Shown here: positions 31,377-45,330 of the stretch, piece by piece | Numbering within the stretch: position 1 is the first letter of the stretch | Layout of the letters: each line of letters begins with the position of its first letter | Assembly (NCBI GenBank): GCA_028564705.1 | Contig: JAPXFQ010000174.1 | Span: 124,001-188,000, forward strand | Length of the DNA: 64,000 nucleotides | Source: Apricaphanius iberus | Taxonomy: Eukaryota > Chordata > Actinopteri > Cyprinodontiformes > Aphaniidae | Reading direction: 5' to 3' | The notes under the pieces: generated by a model | Seen by the model: only the letters and a program-made list of their open reading frames with translations | Told to the model about the DNA's origin: nothing | The model's database searches: none | Position numbers and translations under genes: made by a program

Positions 31377-32214
31377 GTGAGAAATCCAGTTTTCTGTGCA
31401 TTGCGTGACCACGTTGGTGCTTAAACCAAGAGTCCAGCGGGTTGGTATAAGTGCAGTTAATGTGATTCTTTAGAAGTTGCTCCGTGATTACTTCCCTTCC
31501 TCTTCAGAAACTTTGGTGCTTGTGTATCGGTGTAGGAGCAGCAGGGCAAGTGTAATGACGCAGTGTTACTTTTTTTTTTTTTTGTTTGGCCTCACTGCAC
31601 TACTAAACTCCGACCACAGGGAAATGATCCACAGTCATGGGCGCTGTTGCTTTTACGGTTTCATGTTCCTCTCAACATCAGTGAAGGATCATTGCATACG
31701 CACCCTAGATGTGATGAAAAGTAGACACTTTGTATCAAGGATCAAATGAACTGCCCTTTTTCATGACCCTCAGCATGACGCAATTAAATTGCATGTTATA
31801 GAAATATCTCTTTGCCCTTCAGCTATTTGGAAGGGGGTTAACTTGATGTGAAGTATTTAACTGAGATGCTGTTGCTGTTTTTTTTGTTTTTTTTTTTGCA
31901 GACACTAGTTTAAATTCTTAAATGCATTCATTGTGACCAATATACTGTCCTATATTTTAATCTAACACATTATATCAGCTATGGTCTGGTCTGAGGGTTA
32001 AATACTTTGGAAAACAATTTTAGCCACTCATGATTAAGTTATTGATATCCCTATATACACTGTTTTCAGATTCATTGTTCTTTCTATTGTTGTTAAATAT
32101 TGACGTATATAGACAGAAAACAGGTTAAAAAAGCTCCATACATCGGATAAATGTAGATTTAAAGTAATATTAAAACATTTTTTAAATTATAAATAGAAAT
32201 AAAATTGTAATTGA

Positions 32215-32300
32215 AAGTGGCCAGCCTGGATTCTTGACTTCAATCTCTTAGAGAAACTGTGGAGGGCACATAAAGACGAGGGTGATGATATGGAGGCCTT
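32215..32300 (+). pseudogene. Tc1-like transposase C-terminal relic
   Basis: One frame reads WPAWILDFNLLEKLWRAHK. It corresponds to the W-P-x-x-SPDLNPIENLWR block of Tc1 transposases that carries the last catalytic acid (Asp lost or moved by substitutions). The following 'gccttccaaccacccaagac' fits the same gene end. No terminus is visible. Confidence 0.55.
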
Positions 32301-32595
32301 CCAACCACCCAAGACCAGGAGCTCCTCCTCAAAGATTACCTCTTAAAATACAATTGGAAACATCCAAAAAAGTTGGTTAGCAGTTATAAGAAGGGTATTA
32401 TTACTGAACTGTCAATAGGCTCTTTTTTCCTAGTTATTTGTACGTAATTATTTACAGGACATAAATCATTTTTGACATGACATGTTTTGGAAAAGTTACA
32501 TTTTTACTTGTTTATACTAGTTTTGAGAGATGCCTGTCTTATTTCCTATGAGGAAAAAAAAACTGTTGTTTGAATAAATCTTTTGCATCTACACC

Positions 32596-32617
32596 ATAGA
32601 TAGATAGATAGATAGAT
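32596..32617. repeat. GATA microsatellite
   Basis: Five units of ATAG/GATA in 22 bases. Confidence 0.9.
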
Positions 32618-32714
32618 CTTTTGCGATTATGAGAGGCTAAAATCACACACCTGCTGTATGTGTTTTATGAACATTAAGCAATAGTAGCTCCTACATCCTC
32701 CAACACATCATTTC

Positions 32715-32718
<4 letters not shown>

Positions 32719-32762
<44 letters not shown>
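32719..32762. repeat. (CA)22 microsatellite
   Basis: An uninterrupted CA run of 44 bases, likely polymorphic in length between individuals. Confidence 0.97.
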
Positions 32763-32763
<1 letters not shown>

Positions 32764-33918
32764 CCATACACCCCTGATTCCAAATTAGTCAGCCCCTTTA
32801 GTGCAGCTCTGTTTGCTGCTCAAAACAGTTACCAGGTTTGTCTCACAGTTTCATCAGCTCTTTGTCGTTTGGCCAAGTTGTCACATGTGCCCAGTTTCAT
32901 CATGTCTTCATCACCCTTGAAAAACTTTTAACCACATTTCTTTGTATTGGTATGTCATTTTTTTAAACCCTTGCTCATAGATTCACTGGGAAGAGAGAGA
33001 TTTTTTTTCCATCTGTATCTGCAATTAGCCACAATGCACACGGAGGAAGAGGGGGGTGAGAAGGTGCTTATCCAGCATCTCGACACAGTTACGATGGAGA
33101 AAGAGAGAGAGAGAGTACAAAGCATGCGTTCATGGTAATTACATTACCTTTCTACATTCGGACATATAGGCTCTCCTGCATGAATCCTTCAAAATAAGCT
33201 TAAGTTTATTTGAATCGGTTTGGTGAGAGGTAACACAAATCAAAGCAGTTAGTCATCCAGAACTGAGGCATTACTTCTTTAATCTATTCATAAGCTGTCA
33301 CAACACTTATTTTTTATTTTCAGACAAAATAACTTTAAACTAGTTTTCACATTTTTGATTTGAAAACAGGAACAACTCTCTTAAAATTCAGACTCAGGAA
33401 ATGTTCAGTTTTAATGGCAGCAGAGACAGAAGGGCCCAGAGGCACTTTGAAACATCAGAGATTCTTTTAAATTTACAGAAAAATCCAGCCCGAATGGCAC
33501 AAACGTAATTAGGTGCTGCAGTCATGACTAATGAAGCCGCTGTTTTTTTTTTGGCATGGAGATCAAGGGGAAACAGAGGTACTAGAGGGAAACATGTCAC
33601 ATCTTTACTAAGCTTATTAGTGCTGATATAAGAAATTAAAAAGGCAAAACATTGTAACATTAAATTTGGGATTCAAATACAAAACTAAGGTTTTTCCTTG
33701 AAGTTCCAGATATTAACTTAGCTTGGTTGGATGGCAGAGTTTTCATAAGAGGATCTATTTTATTGAACTAGCTTAACCTCATATAAAATATGAAAGAAGA
33801 TACACTCATATTTAATCAAAAATTTATGACGCATTCAATTTACCTGGATATGTCCTGCTTTTATTACACCTCAGTTTCTGCTCCTCTGCTCCATTGACTT
33901 GGCTTTTTCCAAAATGAC

Positions 33919-33923
<5 letters not shown>

Positions 33924-33968
<45 letters not shown>
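33924..33968. repeat. (TA)n microsatellite
   Basis: About 22 units of TA without interruption. Confidence 0.95.
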
Positions 33969-33970
<2 letters not shown>

Positions 33971-34570
33971 GCCATCAAACCTCTCTGTCACTCAAAGACA
34001 AAGAGTTGGTTGGGTTTGCCAGTTTTTTCTTTAGGATGAAACGGGGCTCACTTTACTGCTTCCATGAAAGAGACTTGGTGTTGTTCTCATTTTTATGACC
34101 ATCTGGTTGTTTTTTCAATGTTTTAATAATGTTTCAAATACAGTATCCATTTATTGCTGAGCTTTCATTAGCTCCAGGCGCCAAGAAATTACCAACAGAT
34201 GTTTATACAAACTTTTAACCTGGACTGGTCCACACTTTTAGAGGTTTATTTGAAAAATTAATGCCCACACTATTGGGACAAAGTAATTACTTTTTGTACT
34301 GAACCTGACCATGCTATATTTTAATGACTTCACTACAGAAGGATATAAATGAAACGCTTGACGAACGGCTTTATAGGTTTAATGTAGCTGCAAATGTATT
34401 CACACACATTTTGCCAGTTCAATTAACTTTAGTGGGTATTTTTGTGAAATACAAATATAACATTATGCATAAGTAAAATGCTAATGAAATGGGATAAATG
34501 TTTTTTTAAGCTTTTTACAAATAAAAAAATAAATAAAAAAATGTGGATTATATGGCACAATCTATCAAAG

Positions 34571-35675
34571 ACAAAATTAGGGCTACTTTCCTGCTGCAAG
34601 AGGCTATATCCATATCCAGTCAACAACCTGCCTTACTAGTGATAGGCTGGCATCATTAACTAAGAATCCGGTGTGGCAACTGAGAAGGAGACCACTCACT
34701 TGTGTTAGCATTGGAGAGGCTAGCATCGACTAGCATCTCCAGGCTGGCTACTACTAGATTGCCTACTCCCTCTGCTGTACATTAGCATGGATTGGCTGGC
34801 CATAGTATAGGAGAGGCAGGTGACTAGCATGCCTAGGCTTGTCACCGGCTTCATTAAAGACCTGCGCTTACTTCTTCTTCTGACTTAATGGTGATTAGCA
34901 AACAGCTTGCACTACCGCCACCCTCTGGACTGAAGTGTGGACCGTAATAGTTTGAATGCCTTTATAATTAAGTAAATACCTTTGACTCCCATAAATCAAA
35001 ATATCATCTTGCAAATTATATCCCCATACGATTGTGAAATGTAATTAATCCTTAACACTGTAGATGTTGCTCAGATTTGAGTATTTTCCTCTCCTGTCTA
35101 TATTCATCACAATCTGCATGTGCAAATGTTTCCTCTTGCTTCTGGGGAGTTTTGGATAAAATAAGTGATTGTTTTTGTATTAACAAAATGCTTTCTTCTC
35201 CAGTCAAGTCCAGCTGCGAAAAATAAATATAGGCAGGTGATGAAAATACTCAAATCTGAGCAACAGAAATAGGGTTTCGTTAAGGATTCATTGGATTTTA
35301 AAAGAGTATGATATTTTGATTTTTAGGAGTCACATGTGTTAACTTAAAAATAAATGCATTTTAACTATTCTGGTCCACACTTCAGTCCAGAAGATGGCAT
35401 GCAAGTTGTTTTCAAACTGCCATAAAGTCGGAAGAAGAAGAAAGTACACGTCTATAAGAAAGCTGTTGACAAGCTTAGGCAGGCTAGTTGCCTGCCTCTC
35501 CAATGCTATCACCAGCGTATTCCTGCTAACGGACAGCAAAGGGAGGAGGCAAGCTAATGGGTGGCTAACCCAGACGTGGTAGTCGTTAGGCTCTGCAATG
35601 TTAACACAAGTGATTGGTCTCCTTTCTCAGTGTCCAGCGCTGGACAGGAAGACAGGAAAGTAGTCTTAATTTTGG
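34571..35675. mobile_element. Foldback element: about 0.5-kb imperfect inverted arms
   Basis: The left arm (34571-35108) and the reverse complement of the right arm (35675-35221) align over nearly their whole length. Shared pieces include CTACTTTCCTG, GGAGACCA-TCACTTGTGTTA, ACTTCTTCTTC or CTTTCTTCTTCTTC, TCTGGACTGAAGTGTGGACC, AATCAAAATATCAT and TGTTGCTCAGATTTGAGTAT. A spacer of about 110 bp separates the arms. By eye roughly three quarters or more of the bases match. The left arm has about 70 extra bases near 34595-34675. Neither arm has a gene. The size and structure fit a foldback/long-TIR DNA transposon; the superfamily and the exact ends are unresolved. Confidence 0.75.
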
Positions 35676-38600
35676 CCCCAATACAGCACCACAGCACTTG
35701 ACCCTCCATTACAATACCCAGAAATGAAATACAGTACCTCGAGAAATCACCGAATTAGAAAATTGTCACTTATGTGTTACTTGTGAGGTTTGATAGAGAA
35801 TAGCGACGTGGTTTCCCTCAAGCCATGTTAGAGACTCAGAAAGCATGTGAAAGAAACTACTATGGTTAGATGGGGACTGTAACTTCAAACTGGCAATTAT
35901 TGAAAGAAAACTTGTTAGAAGCTACAAAAGACTAGTCTTAAGCAGACATGCATCTTCCAACTCTAAATATAAAGTCATATCTATACTGGAAATTATTTTA
36001 AAAAACAATTTTACCTCTAAGTCGCTCTGGTTTGTTGGTTGATGACTTGAAACCAAAAATGAACAAATGTTTTTGCTTGTAGCTTGAAAAACTGTGGAAA
36101 AGTTAACAGTACATATATACTTTTGCAATGACACAGTATATCCATTTGTTATAGTTCTGAAATAATATTGCTGACGCCCAGGGTTATCGAGAACCATTAA
36201 ACTTGAATAAAAAAGTACAACTCCCTCTTTTAATTAAGCCTTAATTAATAGCACTCTGCAACTTCACATTTAAAAAAATAACTTTCATTTTATAGCCTTT
36301 ATTAGCAGTATCAGTATCTGCCATTTCGTTATAGTATTAAAAAAAGAAACACATTATAAAAACTTGTGATTCTGCATAATTACCAGTAGTTGAAAGGAAG
36401 GTGTAATTTCCACCAATCAGAAATAAATCCTTAGAAGTACCCAGCATGATTATAGCTGTGGTAGAGACAAAGAAGAAAAAGTGTTACTTACTTATTAATT
36501 TAAGCTGTAAAAGTTGCTCAGTAGTAAGATAATTACTTGCTATATTTCTCTTGTTCATTATTTCATTACGGAAAAAAAGAAACAAATTTTTTCTATTCGC
36601 CAAAACCAAACAATCAACATTTTTAACATTTAGTACATTCTTTGTTGACTTCTTGTTTTTGTGACTTTGCCGCTTAAAACGTTATTGAATGCTTTTGCTG
36701 CTAACAGACACAGCAGCTGCTCTTTTGACAAAGTAGCATGTGCAATTTTTTTCGCTGTAGTGCTAAACCACACAAGCAGTTGCAATTAGTGACCACAGTC
36801 ATTAACCGAGGTAAACAAATAAAGATAAATCAACTTTGGCTTGATAATAAGAAGCCTTTTCCCAGGAATGTTCCTGTTTGCAGTTCTCTTTCCCTACACT
36901 TGTTCTACTTCCTTTTAACCAAATGTCGATGGCATTCTGTGGTTAATTTATTTATGATGTACTTGGCATTTTATTGTCCACTCACATATGCTATGAAAAA
37001 CGGGCTGTGCTTTAAAATGACGTGATGCATTTATCAGAGGAAGTTAGTCTGTAAAATATCCTGTCTTTTGAACAGTGGGTCTTTTTTTCTGGACTGGTAT
37101 GTAGCATGAGTAAAAATAACAATTTAAGAACAAAGGTGGTATATTTCACAACAGCAAACCCCTGGGCAAAAACCTCGAATTCTTCTTTTGTTTTTGATGT
37201 CCCTTCTGCTTCTGGAACATGGAAAGGGTTAATCCTCTGCTCGACCAGGGTGCCATGTTCATCTTTTCAGTGTACACAGCTGGTGCCATTTCATCACACA
37301 CATTCTAAACATATCCAAACACTATGTTTAAGTGCGTGTGTATGTGTGTGTTGAGGTGGAGGAGGGGTATAAACTTAGAGGCTATCCAGTTTGTCCAACT
37401 TACCAGTTGATGGATATGACTCCAAGGTGCGTGTAAATGTATAAATGTCCCAGAAAGGGAAAGCTGATGTATTTTTGCTGAGTCTTTTAATTGCAACTTG
37501 TCAGGGGTGCACATCAGCAGATTTATTAAACACCTAATTTTCCCGCTGAGACAAGAGAGCGTTATTTTTAGTTTGGTGTGTGCCCATAGACACACAGTAT
37601 ACTCGGTGGTTTCTGCCTGTAAGAAGGACTTTCTTTATGTGACAGATTAAACTACATCCATGTGTACATTTATTACATGTTCACATTCTTATTGGTCTGA
37701 AGATCCTGGAGCTCCTCCATAAGTATACATAATGCATACTCTTTTTCACTTTGCTGATACTTAAGTACTACATAAATAGACAAAGTCTTTAAGTTAGTTT
37801 CAAATTCTTATGTGGAAACAATCTGATTTTGAGAACAGTATGGAGAACTGTGGAAGATATGAAAGCAATGCTGGCTGCCTTGTTTATTAGGTGAATGTGA
37901 CAAAGGCAGTGAAATTTTAGACAGACATTGGGCAATATATATCCAGATCAGAACTCATAAAGACCTTCTGTAATCATGCCATCACTGCTCATAAATCTAC
38001 TTCATTACATTTCCTCATGCATTACTCACTGCGGTTCATTTAGGCAGACCTCACACACTGAAGCTGGAGACCAAAGAGATGCCACATGGCTGAATGAGTT
38101 TACAACCAACAGAAATTACTTTTGATTTAGTCAAATGTTTGATAGTTTCATGAGTGGAAAATTCACCATCATTTCATCTTCAGATTCTTTTAAAGAATGG
38201 TTGGGTACATTTCTCCACTCACCCTCCAATTTTACGAAGAGTCAATATTATGTTTCACTGTTCATGTGCTGCTTTTTAGATGATGTGCAGGGCAAATTAC
38301 TCCTTAAACATGGTGTGTACGATGACATCCAAAGAGTTCAATTTTGATCTCATGGGACCAATATTCATCAAGCACATTACTGAAATCTGCATAATTTCTA
38401 TAGCAAGCAAAAAGGAATCTTTGACATTCTCTTTCTTCAAAAGTGGACTCGTGCAGTCTGAGCTCAGAAAACTTTGCTGTGGGTTCCGTTACTTATAGTT
38501 TTCATGGAAAATTCTCTTCTACTTCCCGATATAGTCACAATGGTACTCAATGGACAACTCAGAACTTTATTAATAAAGCTGTAACCGACACTACTGGTAT

Positions 38601-39362
38601 GTTTTACAGCAATAAAATCTTAAGAGACCTAGTTGATTTAATCCATCATGAGATGCTTCTTACGTCGTATTTTGGCATTAAAGCAGCCAATATTCATTTG
38701 CAAAGATGTGGCTCAGGATTGGCTTTTTAATACTGACTTCATATGATATCATTTGGTTTGTTAGCTATTCATGCCATTTTGCACCTTCTGTTCTTCATGT
38801 ATTCTATACATATTTGACTCTTTTCCACATTTTGAATTATCAACTAATTAACTTTAATGAGAATTTACTGTTAAATTCTCAATTATTTTCAAAGAGTATT
38901 AAAGCTCCCTGCCCTCCACAAGCTGTAAAGAAGTTACTTTGGGATGAAGTTCTCATCAAACCCAGTAGCTCAACTTGACCACATGACACTGTTCAGGTCA
39001 GTGAGTGGGGGCTTAGTTTTAGGATTTCATGATCTTTAAATGAGACTTTGATTCTACTTAATACAAATAACAAAAGCACTTGGCTTATGAGAGTTCTGCT
39101 AACCTGTCTCGTCTGCATGTCACACAAATGAAAAAAAATAAATCTGCTGCTCTGGTTTGTTTATCTGGTAAGGTTCAACAAATATTCTCCAGAACTAATT
39201 TTCAAGAAGACATTTATCTTTTAAATACTGCCCAGCTGAATCAAAGCAAAAAACAGGCTAGTTTTATATTTCAGATATGATTTATTATTATGGTTCTCCA
39301 TGTCTTTGACAGCGTAAACCTCTCTGATTTATAATACAAACTCCCCATGGCCCCTGAGAGAA

Positions 39363-39364
39363 CC

Positions 39365-39395
<31 letters not shown>

Positions 39396-39400
39396 AAAAA
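39363..39400. repeat. Homopolymer pair C23 then A15
   Basis: Twenty-three C followed directly by fifteen A. The exact lengths are likely to be affected by sequencing error. Confidence 0.9.
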
Positions 39401-41813
39401 CTGCTTTTACTCTGAATTAAGCAGTTTTCTAAAGGAGCAGTCAATCACTTCTGGTTGGCTGATTCAATAAGTGTTGTGTCCCTTTAGTGGTTAGCCTTGC
39501 TGTTAAGACCCATTCATTTTTAAAGCTTTTCAGAGTGGCATCCATCCCATGTTTCATAGATCTAATGTCCAATTCTCTTAATGTGCTCACAAACTGTATC
39601 AAAACACTTTGCTGTTTTCCTTTTAACTTGACTTAAGCTCGTGGCTGTTTTCAAGCAACGCAGACCACAGACAGATGCAATCCTTCTCACACAGTTATGG
39701 GTAATGTTTTCTAGGCATGACAACTTAAATTCATTGCTTTTATTTTTGTATTAGGTTATTTTCCTTTCACTGCTGCAGCTCTTTGCCTTTTTACTTTGCG
39801 CTATGTTATATTTTTGCTGGATATGTGGAGGGATTGTTTTTTATATATATATATTAAATTAGTCAACAGAAGAACCATTTTTCATCACTTTTCTTTTCTC
39901 AAGTTGAGCCGTGAGTGAAAGGAAGCAGACTATTCACAGAAATCTTGCTCACTGCATCAGACCTTATGCTTCTAAATGTTCCTCTAATAAGAATACCTCA
40001 GGCTGCAGGTGCATAGTATTACATGTTAGAGAGAGTGATTAATCCTCCCTCTTTCTTTCTCCCTCACCTGCCCCCTACTGCATCACACATTCCCATAATG
40101 CAGCTTGTTACCAGGTTGCACTAAAAGGGCCGACAATAGCAGCAGGTGTGCAAATATCCCTCAGACCCATTGGACAAAGAGCTTAAATAATGCGGGTAAA
40201 CAAAACTTTTATTTGAATGCTCAAACAGAAGGCATGTTGAAACAACTTGCCTTTGGGTTCAAGGAAGATTACATTCAAACAGAGCCTGTTTATGACATGT
40301 ACTGGTGTGCATGCAGCTGAAATAAGCAACCGTGTTCCTCTTTTTCTCTCTGTTGGCGTATGTAAGCTAGGTTTTATTATATTAATGTTACACTGCCCCC
40401 AGAGCAGGGGATTTGACTCTGTGACTTAGACTGGAGTCACACTTAAATCACAAAAACAAGGGCTTTGGGCTTTATTTAGACCTGCAATCTAAAGTCTTGA
40501 GATTTGCCTGGCCTCGAGGTCTGGGATTTGAGACAGTTAGCGATCTGCAGCTCATTTATTTAAAAGTGACAACAAGCTGGTAAGTTTAGCTCATTTGAGT
40601 AACTGATTCATACCAAGTTTTTAATTCCAGTTTCTCTGTTTTAATTTAATGCTAACACGATTAGCTATTACAGTAAATAAGGAACAGACAACAGCTTTGA
40701 TAGAGATGTGCATATTTTCCCCTCAAAGGGTGCATTTGATTTATAAAGTAGCAGCGTTTGGAGGCTTTGTACTATTCTCTTCATGCTTTTTGTTGCAATA
40801 TAATAATGATCACACCGAAGTCTGATTTTTTTAATTTAAATTACGTGGTTGTTTTATAATCAAAAATAATTAAGTTACACTATTACTAAGATCCTCAAGC
40901 CAACATCACTACAAGGACAATTTTGTTTTTTCAAAACAAAACCACTCCCATGATGATTAATCCAGACTAAATCTTATATATTACTTCTCAAAATATTTTC
41001 CAACTAATAATGTTTTCAATGCTATTTGAATATTTGTAAAAAGTTAGTTATATATTTATGGGTTAAATCAGACCCAAAGTTAATGATTAATACACTTAAC
41101 CTACACCAATGCAGAGTTTTACATGGAATACACTGAATGCATCTTAAGTGAGAATTAATTACAGACTAAGATTGGACCTGTAATTGGTATAAAAACTTCA
41201 CAAATGCTTGACACTTCTGTCGTGCTTTTCTGCTTAAAGTCATTTTAATAAGATGTTAGAGAAAGTAGTGGATCGAACTGAGTTGTTTATACTGTATTGA
41301 GCAGTGTTGTAGCACATTCCTCTAATTATGGAAATGCTGTTTTAAAATTAATATTTACAGTCTTTAACTGGATAGTATCCGTTTTTACTGAAAGCAATTA
41401 GAACATCTTCTACAATGCAATGAGGATAACACAAATATATTTCGCTCACAAACATTCCCAGGTCAGAGAGAAAATCTCACGAGATGAAACATGACTTCAG
41501 AGTAAATCACCATGGCAAATGAAAAGGAGACATCGGCAAAAGTTTGTAGACTAGTTTTTTTTTTGCTTTCTGACCGGCTTCATGTCACATTAAACAGACT
41601 GCATAGCCATCAGAAACTGACATAGAGCTCTTGCCATGTTAACCAGGCCTTAGCCTTAGTATTGATGAGCTACCGATCACTGCTTGGCAATTTCCTAATA
41701 ATGCTTTCCTTATATGCAAGACTGTATTTTTATCCTACTGAAGTTTGATGGCATCCCCCAAAAACAAGCCATGAACCTATTACTCTTTTAGTTGTCAGTA
41801 ATATTTGGTATAA

Positions 41814-42345
41814 GGCCGTTTTCACATGTGTGGCCGTACCAGAAAACGGCCAGAGAAAATGCTAATTTTTTCTGTTCACATGTCACGGATCTCTGACCGT
41901 ATTGGGATCCAGTCTTTTACTACAAATAAACAGCAGGTGGCGGTATACAAATAAGTCTTAGTTCTCCAACAAACAAGGGAGTGAGAAGTACCGACGTCAT
42001 AAAACGAGCGACAGCCTAGAATGTAAACAAACTGGTCTACTGGTCAGCTGCTACCTGAAGCCATCTACAGGGTGAGTGTTGTAGTAAACCCGCCGTTTTG
42101 TAACCTGCTGTGTTGCTGTGGGATGCTTGAATCGCGTTGTTTTGGTATTTGTATGGTCGCGAGGTGATTCTGTAATTTCGGCCGGCGATGTCGTCATTTC
42201 CGCATGGAGCGCGTCTATTGTCTTGAGTACGGCCAGAGTACGCGTTGTGTTCACATGATACGTGGCCGCATCATGTGATGCAGCAAGTGGATTTTGACCA
42301 AATACCGTACCCGAGTACGGACTCCCGTACCATGTGAAAGCGCCC
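41814..42345. mobile_element. Harbinger-type MITE, 532 bp, CpG-rich
   Basis: The left end GGCCGTTTTCACATG and the right end CATGTGAAAGCGCCC are inverted copies (two mismatches in 15). TAA is duplicated outside (41811-41813 and 42346-42348), as PIF/Harbinger elements leave. Sub-terminal pairs such as GTACGG/CCGTAC occur on both sides. The interior is far richer in CpG than the intron around it and holds CGACGTCAT, a CRE-like site (41992-42000). No transposase is present. Confidence 0.65.
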
Positions 42346-45330
42346 TAAGTGTTTCTATGAAACTATTGTAAAGCCCACATATGGTCTGGTTCAACCGGTC
42401 TGTCCTGTATTGACAGAGAAACAGCTGTTCCTACAGGAATGTCTTTGCAGTTAAGTCTTGCTTTAATGCTGTGGTTTTTCATAAATGTATTGTTTAGAAC
42501 AAATGAATTCAATAAATCATTTTTTCTTCTCTGTAATTCAATTTCCCACTTTCTTTCCTGCTTAGTCAGGAATTTATCACTAGTTTTTACAGCCTTTTGG
42601 CCCAGTGCAGTGCCTGAAAACTCTGGTGTTTGATTGGTCTTACAAAATTGTTTTAGTTATAATTGGCCATCATTTACCGGTTGTCCAGCTTTTTTTCAGT
42701 TGAACAATCAAAAAGAACAATGCACATTGCCTCAGTGAAATCGCCCACCAGATAACAAAGCTACATTCCCTGAAACTTTAGTTTCATACTTTAGGAGTAT
42801 GAATGAGGTTCATGAAATTGTTGAGCCAACTTCTAATATTTTTGAGAGTTGTGGTTTATTCACAGTGTGTTTCTGCTGGCTTATGAACTCTCACATGTGG
42901 CCATACTGTGGAATGGCAACAGTAGAAATGAGATCAAGGTCTGTGAAGCCTCAGCTTTGGCATAGTTTCCTTGCCTTGACTCATGGTTCTTTCAAAATGA
43001 CATTCCTTCCATGGAAACTGATCTACTTTCTCAACACTGGAGGCAGCGACTAGCGGTTTAATTGTTTAGTACCTGTTCAACCTTGGGAAAACTGTTCTTT
43101 CTTAAATAAGTGTCACCAGCATTTTTCTATCCCTACTGGTGAACCAAGAGGAGGGAACAAAACATGATGATCACTCTCTTACACAGGCATCACATGCAGC
43201 TGATTAAAGTGTTACGATGGATTTAACCAAGGTTAACTGTCTATAATGAAACACTTTGGAAATAATGACAGTTCATGGTTTCATGAAGGCTTTTGGCTGC
43301 TCAGCTCAGCAGTGCTGACCTTCAGTAGTTCCACAAGCCGCTTGGAGCAATCCTAATGCATCCACATGATTTTCAGACTCTATTGCATTCGGATATGCAT
43401 CCAAGAGAGTGAAACCCTATGCTTTTAGAAATATGGCCTAGTCAGGAAAATATCATCCAATGTTCAAAATATACATATTAAATAATATGCTTAGATTTCT
43501 TTAGACTATAAAAGGCAGGTTGAGCTATAGCCAACCAAGGAATTTATCTGACTCTTTAGAATAGTGGAACCCTTTCCTCACCTGTTGCTGTGCACTACCA
43601 ATCAGCTGGTTGGGTAGTTTTTTTTTTCCATACTTGTAGAAAAGATTAATTTCGCTTTTTGAAAATATTTTGGATTGCCAAATAAATATGAGCTGCGCTG
43701 ATATGGAAACTAGAATAAGTACCACCCATCACTCTTATTAAGGTAATGCTGTTTTAAATTACAGTTAGCAAGGTGCAGGCTGGTTGGCGAGCTGTTTTAG
43801 ATCAACGCATTTAGATCACGTGGTGTATTTTTGTTTCATATCTTTCTCTAAATACTTTGATACTGTGGAATCTGGGTATTTTTAGTCAAAGCTATTAAAC
43901 CACTAGAATTTAACTTTGTCTATTTTATGTCGTGTCAAACGCTACAGTCTGCTGAAACTCAAATCTGAAAGATTAAAGTCTCTGCTCAGCAAGAGGCTAC
44001 TGTACTGGGGTTCTCTTAGAAATCTATGAACACTGTTTGATTTATTCCTAAACCACGGCATTAAGAGAGTTATGAAAATGGGAGTATATTGTACAGTTGG
44101 CCGTAGCATGTATTAAAAACTAGCTGCAGCCTGCAGTGTACTATTACCAAATTAATTTCTAGCTAAGTTAAGCAAATGTAGCTCATATGGGATATGAGGT
44201 TAAACTTGACCAGTTTAAAATATGTTGGAAGTCTTAACACAATGCTTTTTATTTTATTTATGTTTTGCTGCACAGTGTAATATCAATCCATAACTTTTCT
44301 AAGTAATTATAGTAGTAGGTTGTTTATTTTAATCAGACTAGAGTGAGCGGGGTAGATGCATAAAGTGGTTACTTTTAATTATCAATTTAGCTGCCCTGAA
44401 GTTCTGTTTGAAAACTGCTGATACTGAAATAGCTTTTTATAATGGTCTGCAAGGGTTTTGCTAGTCAGTGCTGTTTTTGTGCTGTGTAGGTGGGCTTGGC
44501 TCTTAGCAGAGGTGCATGCATGCATGGAATGAGTGGGTTAATCCATTTTCTGACACACAGAAGCAAACTCTTAGCATCTTAATTTTATTACCTGTGCAGT
44601 TCCATTTAATTCTGATGAACATGCATGAGCAAACGTTTTTATCGAGATGGGCAATGTGCATGCTCCTAATATAGTTATTGGCATAGCTGTTGAGGAAAGA
44701 GACACCCCAGTGTACAACATCCCTGCTGAAGTTTGCATACATTTTCAAAAGAGTGCATCCCCAACAGGAACTAATTAACTAATAAAAATAATTGCAAGCT
44801 TCTTTCATCCATCACCACAGCCTCTCATAACAGGCAAGCTTCAAGCAAAAAGAACAAAGTAGTACATAAATCAAAGTAGTTTCCTTTGCCAAGCCAAAAC
44901 CCCCTGGGAGGCACCTTGGTGCTTAATTAAAATCCAGAAGGATCATGTTTTAAGTGTAGGTGAGCGAGCACTGAATAACAATGACAAACAAAGCCCCAGA
45001 GCATTAGTTGTGTAGTTGGGAAGAGAATAGCTGTATTTTTGTTTTGTTGTCTTTCCCCTGTACAAAAGTAAATTAGATTTAATGTGAAAGGAAAAAGCTG
45101 TTTTCAGAGCACTGTGGCAAAATAATTTTTGTGAATATAGCCTTCACTGGCTCCAGGAGCTCTGAAAACCAGCACTGACATAATCTTATAATTACACATG
45201 CAGGATTAGAATGAAAAAGCTCATTATTTGACATTATTTGATGGCTTACCCTTTAACTCACTGTTTATCAACCCGGCTTTAAGCCTTTCACTTCTTCATG
45301 CATAGAAACCAGCTGCATTACTTACCTTGA

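Noticed and set aside
42051..42254. Minus-strand 67-codon frame in intron 1
   Set aside because: It lies wholly inside the Harbinger-type MITE at 41814-42345, and nothing supports coding.
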